NCBI GenBank assembly: GCA_027623015.1 | Contig: JAQBVR010000013.1 | Coordinates: 1-33,279 of the forward strand | DNA: 33,279 nt | Source: a bacterium | GTDB taxonomy: Bacteria; Patescibacteriota; Gracilibacteria; Peribacterales; Peribacteraceae | Direction: 5' to 3' | In this document: piece by piece, positions 1 through 10,400 of the stretch | Numbering within the stretch: position 1 is the stretch's first letter | Layout of the letters: every line of letters begins with the position of its first letter | Notes under the pieces: generated by a model | Seen by the model: only the letters and a program-made list of their open reading frames with translations | Databases searched by the model: none | What the model was told of the DNA's origin: nothing | Program-made: the position numbers and the translations under genes

Positions 1-59
1 GACCATGAGCGTGGAAGTGGCCCGAGCGCCGCAGCGCGAGGACCATGAGCGTAGTCGAA

Positions 60-146
60 TGGTGCCGAAGAGAGGACTCGAACCTCCACGGGGGGATGCC
101 CCACTGGTTCCTAAGACCAGCGCGTCTACCATTCCGCCACTTCGGC
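60..146 (-). tRNA. tRNA-Leu (anticodon UAG), 3' CCA encoded
   Basis: Minus strand GCCGAAG...CTTCGGC-A-CCA gives a 7-bp acceptor stem; anticodon arm CTGGT-CTTAGGA-ACCAG gives anticodon TAG; long variable arm (TGGGGCATCCCCCCG); T-arm GGTTCGAGTCC. Confidence 0.94.
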
Positions 147-155
147 ACTATTGCA

Positions 156-161
156 ATTATA
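156..161 (-). promoter_or_regulatory. Probable -10 box (TATAAT) of the tRNA-Leu gene
   Basis: Plus-strand ATTATA = TATAAT on minus, about 10 nt upstream of the tRNA 5' end; no clear -35. Confidence 0.45.
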
Positions 162-192
162 CAACAGAATGTGACAATAACAGAGTTATTTA

Positions 193-221
193 CCCGTCCG
201 TAGTCCTCAGACGTAGGCGGG
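193..221. repeat. GC-rich imperfect palindrome, copy 1 of the CCCGCC...CGGACGGG family
   Basis: cccgtccgtagtcctcagacgtaggcggg; CCCG(T)CC pairs with GG-CGGG, inner GTC/GAC; ends shared with copies at 26850 and 28046. Confidence 0.7.
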
Positions 222-330
222 CCGCCACTTCGGCACTATTGCCGCCATAGTGTAACTGAATCTTGCCTCAGAATAGAAAAAATAAGCCTTTTTCGCTATT
301 CGAAGCCAAGAATACGTATACTGAGCTGCT

Positions 331-814
331 ATGTTTCGGTATCTCATAGCATCAGTGGCAATCGGGTTCCTTATGCCTGTGGAAACCCTCCATCCGTCTT
401 ATTCAGAAATAGACATACTCCGCAATGAAGTTATTGCGCACACAAACATAGAACGGATGATCTATAATCTTCCTCCTCTAGAGCGTAGCCAACTGCTCAC
501 AGTAGCTGCTCAGAAGCATGCTGAGGATATGGCAAACCATAACTTCTATGCCCCACAACAACCTCTCTGACCAGACGCCTCTCGACCGCATGCAAGATAC
601 TGGCTACCCACCAATTGCCAATAGAACATACACAGCACTCATCGCGGAAAACATCGCCAAGGGCCAGAATAGCCCGTGGACAGTTGTCTCCGCATGGATG
701 GATAGCCCTGCACACAGAACAAACATCCTTTCATCAGATCTCAAAGAGATAGGTATCGGGATATCAGGAGACATCTGGGTGCAGAACTTTGGTGGGGTGA
801 GGATGGTAGAGTAA
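331..814 (+). pseudogene. CAP/SCP (YkwD-like) domain secreted protein, frameshifted
   Basis: N-terminal part ...AAQKHAEDMANHNFYA in one frame and C-terminal part HNNLSDQTPLDRMQDTGY...AENIAKGQNSPWTVVSAWMDSPAHRTNILSSDLKEIGIG in another; removing one C from the CCCC run at 551-554 joins them. Confidence 0.8.
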
Positions 815-817
815 GGC

Positions 818-3800
818 TTACCCTGTATCGTCATCTGTTTTCTCTCCCAATCCTGTATAGGTAGAACCACGACGCTCTAATTCTTTCTGGATCATTTGGT
901 ATTCCTTGCTTGCATGATTGAGGGCAGCACCTGCATCTTTGACAAGTCCTTCGAGCTTCGCAAGAGGAATAACAGACAGTTGCACTACATTATTTCCAAT
1001 GGTTACTACACCGTCCCATGAATCGATAAGGGCATTCATAGATCCATCGCCAATAGCTACACTAAGTGCAAGACCCATCTTTCCTGTATCAACAACTCCA
1101 TCAGTTACCCAATCTACTTCACTAAGGAATGAATCTACTTGTTCACCAGTCCACTGCTGCGCTGATGCGATAGCATCACCTGTCCACACAAATCCTGGAG
1201 TCATAAAGTCAGCTAGAGTATTGACCGATGCGTCGTATACACCTTCAGCCCCTTCTTTGACTATAAATCCAATAGCAGTAGCAGCGCTTAGTACCATCTT
1301 ACCTTGCTCTACTTGAAGACGAACATATTCCTGACCTGCGTCTGTTGCCATGTCCACAATCTTACCTCCAATCTTCTGGTAGTGATCTACTTCCGCAAGC
1401 ATTTTGTTTAAGCCCTTCTCTCCCAAGATAGATGCAGCAACAGCTAGGTTCACTGTGCCATCTCGCCACAGACCAGCTTTTTTTGCTGCAGCCTCCCACT
1501 GCTCTCCTCCCCATTCCAAAGATGCAGCGATAGCTTCTTCGCCCCACTCCATGCCTGGCTGAATAAGAACTGCAATAGAATCAACTGTTGCATCAAGCGC
1601 ATCATCTGCTACTTCTGCAACGTAGAGACCGAGACCGACTGCTGTATTGATGGTTGCTGTTGTGTTATCTGCAAGGAATGTTGCAGCAGTCTGCGCATTT
1701 TTCAGCTGGGTTGCTAGATACTTTTGTCCTTCTGCGTTTGCAATATCTACAATCTCTCCTCCTACCTTAACGTAATGATCCACCTCTTGAGTCATCTTAT
1801 TGAGAGCAGCCTCTCCCATCTTAGCTCCTGCAATTGTAAGTATAACAGCGCCATCTCGCCACAGACCAGCTTCTTTTGCTGCAGCCTCCCACTGCCCTCC
1901 TCCCCATTTCAAAGATGCAGCGATAGCTTTGTTGCCCCACTCCATGCCTGGCTGAATAAGATCTGCAATAGAATCAACTGTTGCATCAAGCGCATCACCT
2001 GCTACATCTGTAACGTAGAGACCGAGACCAACCACAGTATTCATAGCTGCAGTACCCTTCTTCGCAAAGTCTGCCGCAAGGATTGTTCCTTCTTTGATTC
2101 GTGCTGCTACGTATGCCTTTCCTGCAGTTGTAGCTAAGTCGATCAATACACCTCCTTCTTCAACAAGATAGTCTGTTCCATCGGAAAGCAACTGCATTCC
2201 TTCCGCACCTAGCGCAAGTGTCAGTGCAGCTGTGTCCACTAATCCATCAACAACATAATTACCGTAGAACTCTGCCCCCTCAACAAATGCATCCCACTGC
2301 GGACCACTCCATTCACCTAGTGCAGCTAACTGCTCGGAGCCCATCTCCCATCCATCTACAGCAAGATCAGCTAGTAACAATGCGGGAGTAAGTGCCAATC
2401 CCGCTGCAGCTTCTACTGCTTTAATAGGAGCAGATGTAATAGCTTCTGCTATTGCTAGATTAGCATCGAGATCTCTAAGGCTTTCTCCGATTTTTGCATA
2501 GTCAGTGTCTTTCACCATGCCTCGAATACCTTCAACTAGCTTCACACCATCTTTGATATCTTGCATGCGCTCTTCACCAGTCTTTGTATTGTCTGTATCA
2601 TTTACGATCGCTCGAACTTGATCTCGTGCACTGACAATCTTTGACATAGCATTTTGAGCACTTTCAAGTGATGCTTTTTCGGAAGCAAGTGTGCTTTTTA
2701 GCCTAGATCTCAGGCCCATATTAAATGGATTTAAGTAACTTACACCGCCTATATTATCGATTTCTTCCTGTGTACCTTTCACATGAGCACGGTACATATC
2801 GACACGGCGTTGGATAGAACCAACAGCTTGATCCATACTTGCAGAAAGCCCCTCTTTCGCAAGGTTTATCTGCTTGATGAATTCCGCTGAAAGCTCAACC
2901 GACTTCGGCGTTGCTTCTGGAGGCTTGTCTGTATTTTCTGGTGGCACACTGAACTGTCCGCCTGGCTCCTCTTTATTCTCAGGAGTTTTGTCATCTGGCT
3001 TCTCTGGATCCTTTGGAGTTTTGTCATCTGGCTTCTCTGGATCCTTTGGAGTTTTGTCATCTGGCTTCTCTGAAGCCTTTGGCAACACTACCTTAATCAT
3101 CTCTGTAATCTTCGCCAACTTGTCCGCATTCTCTGGCTTACGTAAATCAGTGATAGCTTTCTGAATTCCCTCAGCAGTGATGTACTGTGTACCTTCTGGA
3201 AAGAGCTCATGAAGAATTCCTTTCTTCGCACCAAGCTTAAGCACCGTCGTACTAGTCCCATCGATATTCAGCTGGTCTGGTGTAAACTCTCCGAGTGCTT
3301 CACGAAGACCGTCGATATTTATACCGGGGAACGCAGCCTCTAGTGCTGTAAGTGCGGTACCAACTGCACCGTCTATAGCTTCTTTCGCCGCACCCTGCTC
3401 TTTATCGGTCAAAACAGAATCTCCTTCACCTGCACTTTCAAGCGCAACAATCTTCTTCTCGTCTCCTTCGATGTCCTTCGCAAGTGCTTTTCGCTCTTCT
3501 TTGAGTGTAGCAAGTGCAGTCTCTGCTTCTGTAATTTTTGTTGTGAGGGCATTGAGTTCTGTCTCTGCTTTTGCAAGATCTTCTCCAATGAGTCCCCCTA
3601 CCTCAATCTTAGTCTGCAGTTCAGCCTGCTGTGTTTTCAGGTCATCAAGAGCGCCTTCCTGTGTCTTGATCTGCTTATCCATGCCATCAAGATTTTTCTT
3701 TTTAGCATCAACCCCTTCTTTAAGAGCTGCTGCTTGTTCTTTTGGATTCTCAGATACCTTGTCTCCCGAGCCTTCAGATGAATCTTCATCATCAGTACTC

Positions 3801-5038
3801 TGAGCTAATCCTTCTACCCCAAGAGCAGAAAGTATCTGTTCAAATAGTTTTACGAGCAACTCACTAAGGTGATTGAGTGTCTCATTTAGCTGTGGGGAAA
3901 GTTCTGACTTTTCAGAGCCTCCTTCCACACCCGATAGCCTATCGTACTCTGTATGAAGCTTATCCCAAACTTCATACTCTGCCTTTGAGTAATTGACAGC
4001 ATCTGCCATTATAAAAGTAATAGCTGCTGGAGACATGGCATCATGAATCGCAATGAGTTTTTTTGGATCTGTTTCCACAACTCCTTGGAAATACAAACGT
4101 ATATCCTCAGGACTTAGTTGTGATAATTTGTTTGCAATCCTAGGGCCAGCCTTATCATATATTTCTCTCTCCGCTGGAGTAAGAACTTTGTAAGAATCTG
4201 CAAGTGCTTGTGCCTGCTTAGGGTCCATACCTTCGATGACCTTCATCACGACCTCTCTCTGCTCTGGAGTCATACTATCGTAACGACTGCCAAAGTGCTC
4301 TTTCATTTCTTTTACAGCAGGAGACTCTGCAGTCTTCTCAGATGACTCTGAGCCTCCTTCTTTGGAGCTTTCATCTGGCGTGTCTGTAGAACTACCTTCC
4401 TCTTCTCCATCGAATATATATGCGTCAGTTGAATCTGCTACTGTTGAGTCATCTGGAGTCTTAGGAATAGGCGCAGTCGCTCTATCAAGAACATCTGTAG
4501 ATTCTGGTACTGGCTCGTCAGTACTTGAAACTGGAGGTAGTATTATTCCTGGAGGTGAAGCTGTTGTTTCTACCGTAAGACCAGCAAGCTTCTTGTCTGC
4601 TGAAGCAGGTGGCTTCATCGACTGTAACTCTTCATAGTGGATAGCGCGCTCAGGATCAGTAGCCATTTCAGGCGGCTCACCAGCAAGCAACTGTGCATCG
4701 CTTGCATCTTCTGCCATACTCCTGAAAAGATCCTGCACTTTCCCGGCACCATTTTTAATGGTCTGAATACCGGAATCCATAGCATCACTAAGCGGCTTTA
4801 GAGCTGCAATAATTTGTTCCTTGGTGGTCACCATTAGTTTATCTCCTGCTTCTTTCGTGGCTTTATCAGCATCTTCAGAAGTTTTAATATCTTTGAGCAT
4901 ATCAGCAACATCATTATTTATATTCGGATCAATTGCAGCCACAACATCCTCATCAGTGAATTCAACTTCAGGCATTTGTGGCGTGTCATCACTTGGTGTT
5001 TCGGAAGACATAAACAGTAGTCTTTTCTCTGCCTTCAT
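818..5038 (-). CDS. Giant (~1,400 aa) uncharacterised protein: acidic/low-complexity N-terminal half, coiled-coil region, C-terminal ~131-aa W..QW repeats
   Basis: Long open frame; ATG candidates at 5038 (MKAEKRLLFMSSETP) or 5011 (MSSETP). C-terminal third has internal repeats (GMEWG..AIAAS.KWGG.QWEAAAK.AGLWRDG...). Confidence 0.85.
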   Translation of the reverse strand: MKAEKRLLFMSSETPSDDTPQMPEVEFTDEDVVAAIDPNINNDVADMLKDIKTSEDADKATKEAGDKLMVTTKEQIIAALKPLSDAMDSGIQTIKNGAGKVQDLFRSMAEDASDAQLLAGEPPEMATDPERAIHYEELQSMKPPASADKKLAGLTVETTASPPGIILPPVSSTDEPVPESTDVLDRATAPIPKTPDDSTVADSTDAYIFDGEEEGSSTDTPDESSKEGGSESSEKTAESPAVKEMKEHFGSRYDSMTPEQREVVMKVIEGMDPKQAQALADSYKVLTPAEREIYDKAGPRIANKLSQLSPEDIRLYFQGVVETDPKKLIAIHDAMSPAAITFIMADAVNYSKAEYEVWDKLHTEYDRLSGVEGGSEKSELSPQLNETLNHLSELLVKLFEQILSALGVEGLAQSTDDEDSSEGSGDKVSENPKEQAAALKEGVDAKKKNLDGMDKQIKTQEGALDDLKTQQAELQTKIEVGGLIGEDLAKAETELNALTTKITEAETALATLKEERKALAKDIEGDEKKIVALESAGEGDSVLTDKEQGAAKEAIDGAVGTALTALEAAFPGINIDGLREALGEFTPDQLNIDGTSTTVLKLGAKKGILHELFPEGTQYITAEGIQKAITDLRKPENADKLAKITEMIKVVLPKASEKPDDKTPKDPEKPDDKTPKDPEKPDDKTPENKEEPGGQFSVPPENTDKPPEATPKSVELSAEFIKQINLAKEGLSASMDQAVGSIQRRVDMYRAHVKGTQEEIDNIGGVSYLNPFNMGLRSRLKSTLASEKASLESAQNAMSKIVSARDQVRAIVNDTDNTKTGEERMQDIKDGVKLVEGIRGMVKDTDYAKIGESLRDLDANLAIAEAITSAPIKAVEAAAGLALTPALLLADLAVDGWEMGSEQLAALGEWSGPQWDAFVEGAEFYGNYVVDGLVDTAALTLALGAEGMQLLSDGTDYLVEEGGVLIDLATTAGKAYVAARIKEGTILAADFAKKGTAAMNTVVGLGLYVTDVAGDALDATVDSIADLIQPGMEWGNKAIAASLKWGGGQWEAAAKEAGLWRDGAVILTIAGAKMGEAALNKMTQEVDHYVKVGGEIVDIANAEGQKYLATQLKNAQTAATFLADNTTATINTAVGLGLYVAEVADDALDATVDSIAVLIQPGMEWGEEAIAASLEWGGEQWEAAAKKAGLWRDGTVNLAVAASILGEKGLNKMLAEVDHYQKIGGKIVDMATDAGQEYVRLQVEQGKMVLSAATAIGFIVKEGAEGVYDASVNTLADFMTPGFVWTGDAIASAQQWTGEQVDSFLSEVDWVTDGVVDTGKMGLALSVAIGDGSMNALIDSWDGVVTIGNNVVQLSVIPLAKLEGLVKDAGAALNHASKEYQMIQKELERRGSTYTGLGEKTDDDTG
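1461..2033. repeat. 393-bp-spaced intragenic duplication (131-aa protein repeat)
   Basis: Sequence from 1461 recurs from 1854 with roughly a dozen mismatches over ~180 bp by eye. Confidence 0.85.
2982..3080. repeat. 33-bp coding minisatellite, 3 copies (EKPDDKTPKDP)
   Basis: ggagttttgtcatctggcttctctggatccttt begins at 2982, 3015 and 3048; the last copy diverges at its end. Confidence 0.9.
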
Positions 5039-5111
5039 AAGGAACATCTCCACCACTAAGCGACATGAATAGAAGCCTCTTCTCTGCCTCTGTGTGTTTG
5101 TTGTGCTTCAT
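4989..5111 (-). CDS. Possible 40-aa ORF (MKHNKHTEAEKRLLFMSLSGGDVPYEGREKTTVYVFRNTK) overlapping the giant gene start out of frame
   Basis: ATG sits just after the upstream ORF stop (TAACATG); contains AEKRLLFMS, repeated in the giant protein N-terminus with synonymous-only differences. Confidence 0.4.
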   Translation of the reverse strand: MKHNKHTEAEKRLLFMSLSGGDVPYEGREKTTVYVFRNTK

Positions 5112-5112
5112 G

Positions 5113-5502
5113 TTACGAATGGGAAGGTGGATCTGCAGTTTCAAATGCACTTTCAAGATTAGACATCTGTCCGGCATCCTCCTCTCTGCTACCCAGCTCT
5201 GCTTTTTCAAATGCATCTTTACGCTCCTCAGTCACCGCGTCACCAAGCTTGGCGATCCACTCCTGAAATGCTTTGTCGTATGCTGTAAACGCGGCTTTGT
5301 ATTTCTGCATGCGTGCCTTGCGATCTTCTGCAGATTCGTCTTTGTACTTCTCCGTAAGTGCCGACAAGTTGGATGATAAAAGTTCAGGTTCTATCTTTCC
5401 CATAATCGCATCGTAAATAACTTCCTTTGCAGGAATCATTTTCTGAAGTTCTGGATGTAAGTCCGCTAGAGGATCTTTGGCAGTTACACTGTCGTCAGAC
5501 AT
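5113..5502 (-). CDS. Uncharacterised charged helical protein (129 aa)
   Basis: ATG at 5502 (MSDDSVTAKDPLADLHPELQKMIPAKEVIYD...); lies between the two repeat-protein genes on the same strand. Confidence 0.65.
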   Translation of the reverse strand: MSDDSVTAKDPLADLHPELQKMIPAKEVIYDAIMGKIEPELLSSNLSALTEKYKDESAEDRKARMQKYKAAFTAYDKAFQEWIAKLGDAVTEERKDAFEKAELGSREEDAGQMSNLESAFETADPPSHS

Positions 5503-5620
5503 AGAGAAATAAGAATGTAGATATTTGTTTGTATCGAGATATTGTACCAAAAATACGAATAAATGGCAATTATCCAAAAAGACAACTACGACTTTGTCGC
5601 TAACTATAGGCAAAATCCAA

Positions 5621-7369
5621 TTACGACTCAGAAGACTTTTCCTGTGGCAACAGTGCTTCTCCCTCCTTTGTGGAACTATCGATAACGTTTTTTCCATTAC
5701 GATAAAGAAAATCTACTCTATCAATCATGGCATCAAAGAGCTTTGGCCCCATGGCAAGTGTGAGCTTTTGACTATCTAATACACCTGCTTGTCCGTAGCG
5801 CAAAGACAACTCCATACGATCTACTGCACGCTTCCACTGGTCAGCACTCCACGTCATCGCAGACGCCCTATCTTCTTCGGACCATATGCCACCTTCACGA
5901 TACTTTTTACCAAGGGTCTCAGCTTCTCTGAAGAGCTTGAGCGCGTCTTCTCGCGAAAGTAATCCAAGTACAAGCCCCTCTTCTACAGATGTATCTCCTG
6001 TCCACAAACCCTTCTCGATAATCTGCGCGCCTGCATCTGTCTGACCATCGATGATACCGTTATTTTTATCCACCAAATATATAGATCGCTTTACCATTCG
6101 CTCAACTAATTCGGGTCCCATATCTGCAAGCAGTGTCACTATATCCACCTGTCCATTTCTTGTGTATTTCTTCGAAAATCCCCCTACCTTTAGTGCACTA
6201 TCCCATTCGCCCATAGTCCAATGCATAGCTACAGCACGAAGTTCATCTGTCCAACCAGCTCCAGAAAAGACTTGTGCGCCTGTGGCCTCTGCAACAGCTA
6301 TACGCCTATCCATCTCTTCTTGCGTCATCAGGTCTGCACGAACAAGGGGTGCTAAACGCGCGTTACCCTCAGCAAGAGCGTCCATCACAAATTTACGACC
6401 GTCTAGCCTTGCAATATCTATGATATATGGGCGGATCTCTATGAGAACTTTTGATCGATCCACCATATGGTTAAACAACTTTGGCCCAAGTACTTTATGA
6501 AGGGCACGAATATCAACAATACCTTTTTCTACAAATACATCAAACTGTGGCGTATCGATAAAGGCATCCCATTGTTCATTGATCCAACTGTACGCTTCAG
6601 CGCGTTCTACATCACCCCATGTACTGTCGGGTAAAAGATGTGTTGCAGCAAATGCAACAGCAACTTTGTACATGGCTATTCCCTCTTCTTTTGTATACGC
6701 CCCACATGCAATAGCCACTGCAAGAGTCACATCTCCACTTACCAACGCCTTGTCGACCATCTTCTGACCAGCAACGGTATCTGCATCGATAATCTTGCCA
6801 TCAATATGAATCAAATTAGTTGCCCTATTTACCATCCTATCGAACAATTGTTTTGGCATATACTTCAGCAATTTCTCGGAATTCAGTATACCGCCTTTTG
6901 AATACGTATCTGAAAATCCAATGTACTTCATCCCTTCGTGCCACTCATCTGGCGACCAATGCATCGCCGCAAAAAGGTTTCGTTCATCCCAGTCTCGCTT
7001 TGGTCGTAGACACATGTCTGATGCAGTCATCGCATCTTGAATACGATCATCTGCCTCATTTCCTGAAACAACACCTGCATGGACACAAGTCATCAGTGAG
7101 ATGTTTCCCTCATAAAGTTCATCAGTTAGTATGTGCTTTCCTTCTTCTGTATCACTAGAAATCAACTTCTTGCCAACTTGCACGATATGCTTAGCATGAT
7201 CTAACAAGAGAAGGTAATTGGCCGTCCCAATACTTGCCACAAGGGCATCGATGTTGACGACGCCTCCCGATGTATAGTTGTTGATAAATGCAGTGCTAGA
7301 TACAAACGCATTCCACTGCTCTGCAGTCCAATGCTCAGCAACGCCGTCGGCAAAAGGATTTTCAGCCAT
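5621..7369 (-). CDS. 582-aa protein of ~4.5 tandem ~122-aa W..(Q/E)W repeats, paralogous in repeat type to the giant protein
   Basis: Repeat starts HWTAEQW, HWSPDEW, SWINEQW, HWTMGEW, TWSADQW, each followed by G.(V/I)(D/N)...L...(M/L)...(I/V)ID...G....L..G. Confidence 0.85.
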   Translation of the reverse strand: MAENPFADGVAEHWTAEQWNAFVSSTAFINNYTSGGVVNIDALVASIGTANYLLLLDHAKHIVQVGKKLISSDTEEGKHILTDELYEGNISLMTCVHAGVVSGNEADDRIQDAMTASDMCLRPKRDWDERNLFAAMHWSPDEWHEGMKYIGFSDTYSKGGILNSEKLLKYMPKQLFDRMVNRATNLIHIDGKIIDADTVAGQKMVDKALVSGDVTLAVAIACGAYTKEEGIAMYKVAVAFAATHLLPDSTWGDVERAEAYSWINEQWDAFIDTPQFDVFVEKGIVDIRALHKVLGPKLFNHMVDRSKVLIEIRPYIIDIARLDGRKFVMDALAEGNARLAPLVRADLMTQEEMDRRIAVAEATGAQVFSGAGWTDELRAVAMHWTMGEWDSALKVGGFSKKYTRNGQVDIVTLLADMGPELVERMVKRSIYLVDKNNGIIDGQTDAGAQIIEKGLWTGDTSVEEGLVLGLLSREDALKLFREAETLGKKYREGGIWSEEDRASAMTWSADQWKRAVDRMELSLRYGQAGVLDSQKLTLAMGPKLFDAMIDRVDFLYRNGKNVIDSSTKEGEALLPQEKSSES

Positions 7370-7431
7370 ATCGCTTTATTATACACGAAATTAGCTTTGG
7401 TTTCCATTGCTTTCATTTTGAGAGGTGCTCA

Positions 7432-7486
7432 ACGTACTCGATGTGCTAGAAGCAATGACGATACACCTCGAAAGCCTCGAGTACGT
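7432..7486. terminator. Inverted repeat directly downstream of mfd
   Basis: ACGTACTCGA (7432-7441) / TCGAGTACGT (7477-7486); could act as mRNA 3' end, no clear T-run. Confidence 0.35.
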
Positions 7487-10400
7487 CTAATCCTTCTTTT
7501 TCCTCTTCGCTTCCAAAGCTGCAACCTGCCTCTTAAGCTCTCCCAACCAATGCTCATCTATGAGACCAGATTTTTTAACCAATTGTGATTCGCGAATGCG
7601 AAGATTTGATCCACTAATCCTCCACTGGGGATTTATACTAAGAATTTGCATGATCTCATTTGCTGTTACACGCCCTGCAAGAGTCATCACGATTTCACGC
7701 TCACCAACTACATGCTCTTCCATCTTAATGCGCTGCACTCCCACCCGTCGACAGACGAGTTTTAGCTCTAAGACAGCAAAGAGATTTCGCACTTGTGGTG
7801 GTAAATCCCCAAACTCTTCCCGCAAATCATCTCCAAACTCTGAAAGAATTTCTATAGTACCACTTCCAGCAAGCTTCTGATACACGGAGATCTTCTCTTG
7901 CTCATCAGGAATGTAATATGATGGTATCAATGCCTCAGTCGGAAGAAGAATCTCTACAGTAATCTCCTCTGCAGATCCCTTCTGCCCTGTCTTCATCTCC
8001 TCTACAGCATGTTTCAACATACGCAAGTAATGACTTACACCGACAGTCTGCATGGAGCCCGATTGGCTAGAGCCAAGAATCTCACCAGCGCCACGTATCT
8101 CCAAGTCTCGCATGGCAACTTGGAACCCACTACCAAGTTCACATGCCTCCACAATGGCCCGCAAACGCTTGCGCGCGTCGTCTTTAAGCCTCTGACTATG
8201 GTAGAGGAAGTATGCGAATGCTTGGAGCTTACTGCGCCCTACACGACCACGAAGTTGGTACAACTGTGACAGTCCAAATTTCTCTGCCTCATTAACAATA
8301 AGTGTATTCGCTCTTGGTAGGTCGATCCCATTTTCAATGATGGTAGAACTCACCAAGATATTACATTCACCACTTTTAAAGGTAACGATTCTCTTCTCGA
8401 GTTCATCTGGCTTGAGCTGCCCATGACCCACAACTATCCTCCCTTTGGGAATCATTTTCGACAACTTCGCTGCAAAGGCATCTATAGTTTCTACACGATT
8501 ATGTAATACAAACACCTGCCCATCACGATCCAACTCATTCATGATAGCTGTACACATCAGTGTGTCGCTATACTTGCGAACCTCTGTGATGATAGGAAGT
8601 CGACCTGGTGGAGGCGTGGTAATCGTTGTGATATCACGGAGTTTATGAAGTCCTAGATTTAAAGTACGGGGTATAGGTGTAGCAGTGAGTGTAAGAAAAT
8701 CTACTGATGCACGCATGTCTTTAAGGCTTTCTTTTTGCTTCACACCGAAGCGTTGCTCCTCATCTACTATCACCAGTCCTAGATTTAAAAAATCAACATC
8801 TTTCTGAAGAAGTCTATGTGTTCCGATAACAATATCCACCTCACCTTTGCGTAATTTTTCCAATATTATTCGCTGCTGCTTCGGAGTTCGAAATCGCGAC
8901 AGCATCTCTACACGAACAGGAAATTTCTCCATACGTTCTGAAAAGTTGTGAAAGTGTTGATCAACAAGAATGGTAATTGGAGCAATAACGGCAACTTGCT
9001 TACCAGATTGCACTGCTTTAAACGCCGCTCGCATTGCTACTTCAGTTTTCCCAAAACCAACATCTCCGCAGATAAGCCGATCCATCGGGTGGTCATCTTC
9101 CATATCCATTTTAATATCTTGAATAGCTTTCAACTGGCCAGGGGTCTCCACATAAGGAAATCCTTCTTCAAACTTCTTCTGATCTTTATTATCATCATCA
9201 TAGGCAAATCCCTTCGCACTAGCGCGCTTGGCATAGAGCTGTAGAAGCTCTTTAGCGACCTTATCTGTTTCCTCTTTCATTTTTGCAGTGATCTTCTTCC
9301 ACTCCATTGTGCCAAGTCGTGTCAATGTTGGCTCATTACCCTCTTCATGAACAAATTTACTAAGCTTATCTGCTTGGTCTACAGGGATAAATAACTTATC
9401 CCCCTCTGCGTATGTTAACTCTAGATATTCACGAGAAGCCCCACCAAATTCCTTCTGTGTCATCCCTTCAAAGTGACCAATACCATGTTCCATATGCACA
9501 ACATAGTCTCCGGCACTGAGTGATGTTATAAAATCAAGAGCAAGCTTCTGCACACTGCGTTGTTTTGCTGCCTTTCGTAAAGAAAAGATCTCACGATCAG
9601 TAAGAAGTGCGAGTTTTAAATCTGGATTTTGTAGTGAGTGGGGGAGTAAATCATCAATACCAGCATGTAACAATGTAAGCGCTCCTTGGCGTCGCTCCTC
9701 TTTAAGGGTGTACGGAATCTTCTCCTCATCACAAATCTCCTTAAGGTCGTCGAGTCGTTTTGTCACTACTTGCAAACTCCAATTTTGTGCAATCTTGTCA
9801 CGAATATCATTAAGGAAGTCTGTTAATGTGTAAAACTTTAACACAGAAAGATACCGTAGATGAACATGCCCCTCTTCAGATTGTGGAAAAGCAGTAAATC
9901 GTAATATTGTTGCACCTGTAGATATTTCAATATCATCTTGATCATCTAAAATAAGTAATGCGTCTTTATGAAGCTGCCTACTGAGAGGTGCCATTTGTTC
10001 ATATACAACTGGAAAAAGAATAAGTTCACCCTCAACATCCTCAACATTTGAAAGATCATTTTTGTCTACAGATTTAATCTCTGTAACTGTGTCAAAATCC
10101 ATCAATACCCGAAAAGGGTGATCTGATTGAATAGGAAAAATATCAAATACATCACCATTTCTTCGGTATTCTCCAGGGTGTAAATAGATATCATCACCAT
10201 GGCTATACCCTCGGTCTATAAGCTGCTCAACCATGTGAATAAACTCTATTTTATCTCCTTTTTCTAGGGTGATCTTCTGCGATTCAAGTTCTGAAAATAG
10301 TGGAAAATCTATATCCCAGATATCACGAGTAATAATAGATACACGTTTATCTTCACCACGCATAAAAAGTAGAAATTGTTGAAGTGCATCTGGTTGTATT

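Larger units (their letters stand above)
134..242. repeat. 21-nt direct repeat of tRNA 5' end plus leader (134-154 and 222-242)
   Basis: ccgccacttcggcactattgc occurs at both positions; the distal copy is a truncated tRNA 5' end. Confidence 0.85.

Noticed and set aside
134-242. Integrated element bounded by att sites at the tRNA
   Set aside because: Only ~70 bp lies between the repeats and there is no integrase in view; kept only as a scar hypothesis.
2982-3080. Regular 33-bp repeats as a possible CRISPR
   Set aside because: No unique spacers between units; units are contiguous and in frame inside a coding region (EKPDDKTPKDP).
818-5056. Plus-strand ORFs opposite the giant gene (e.g. 2874-3164, 3471-3803, 4362-4637)
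   Set aside because: Low-complexity Ser-rich translations mirroring the codon usage of the real minus-strand gene; typical shadow ORFs.
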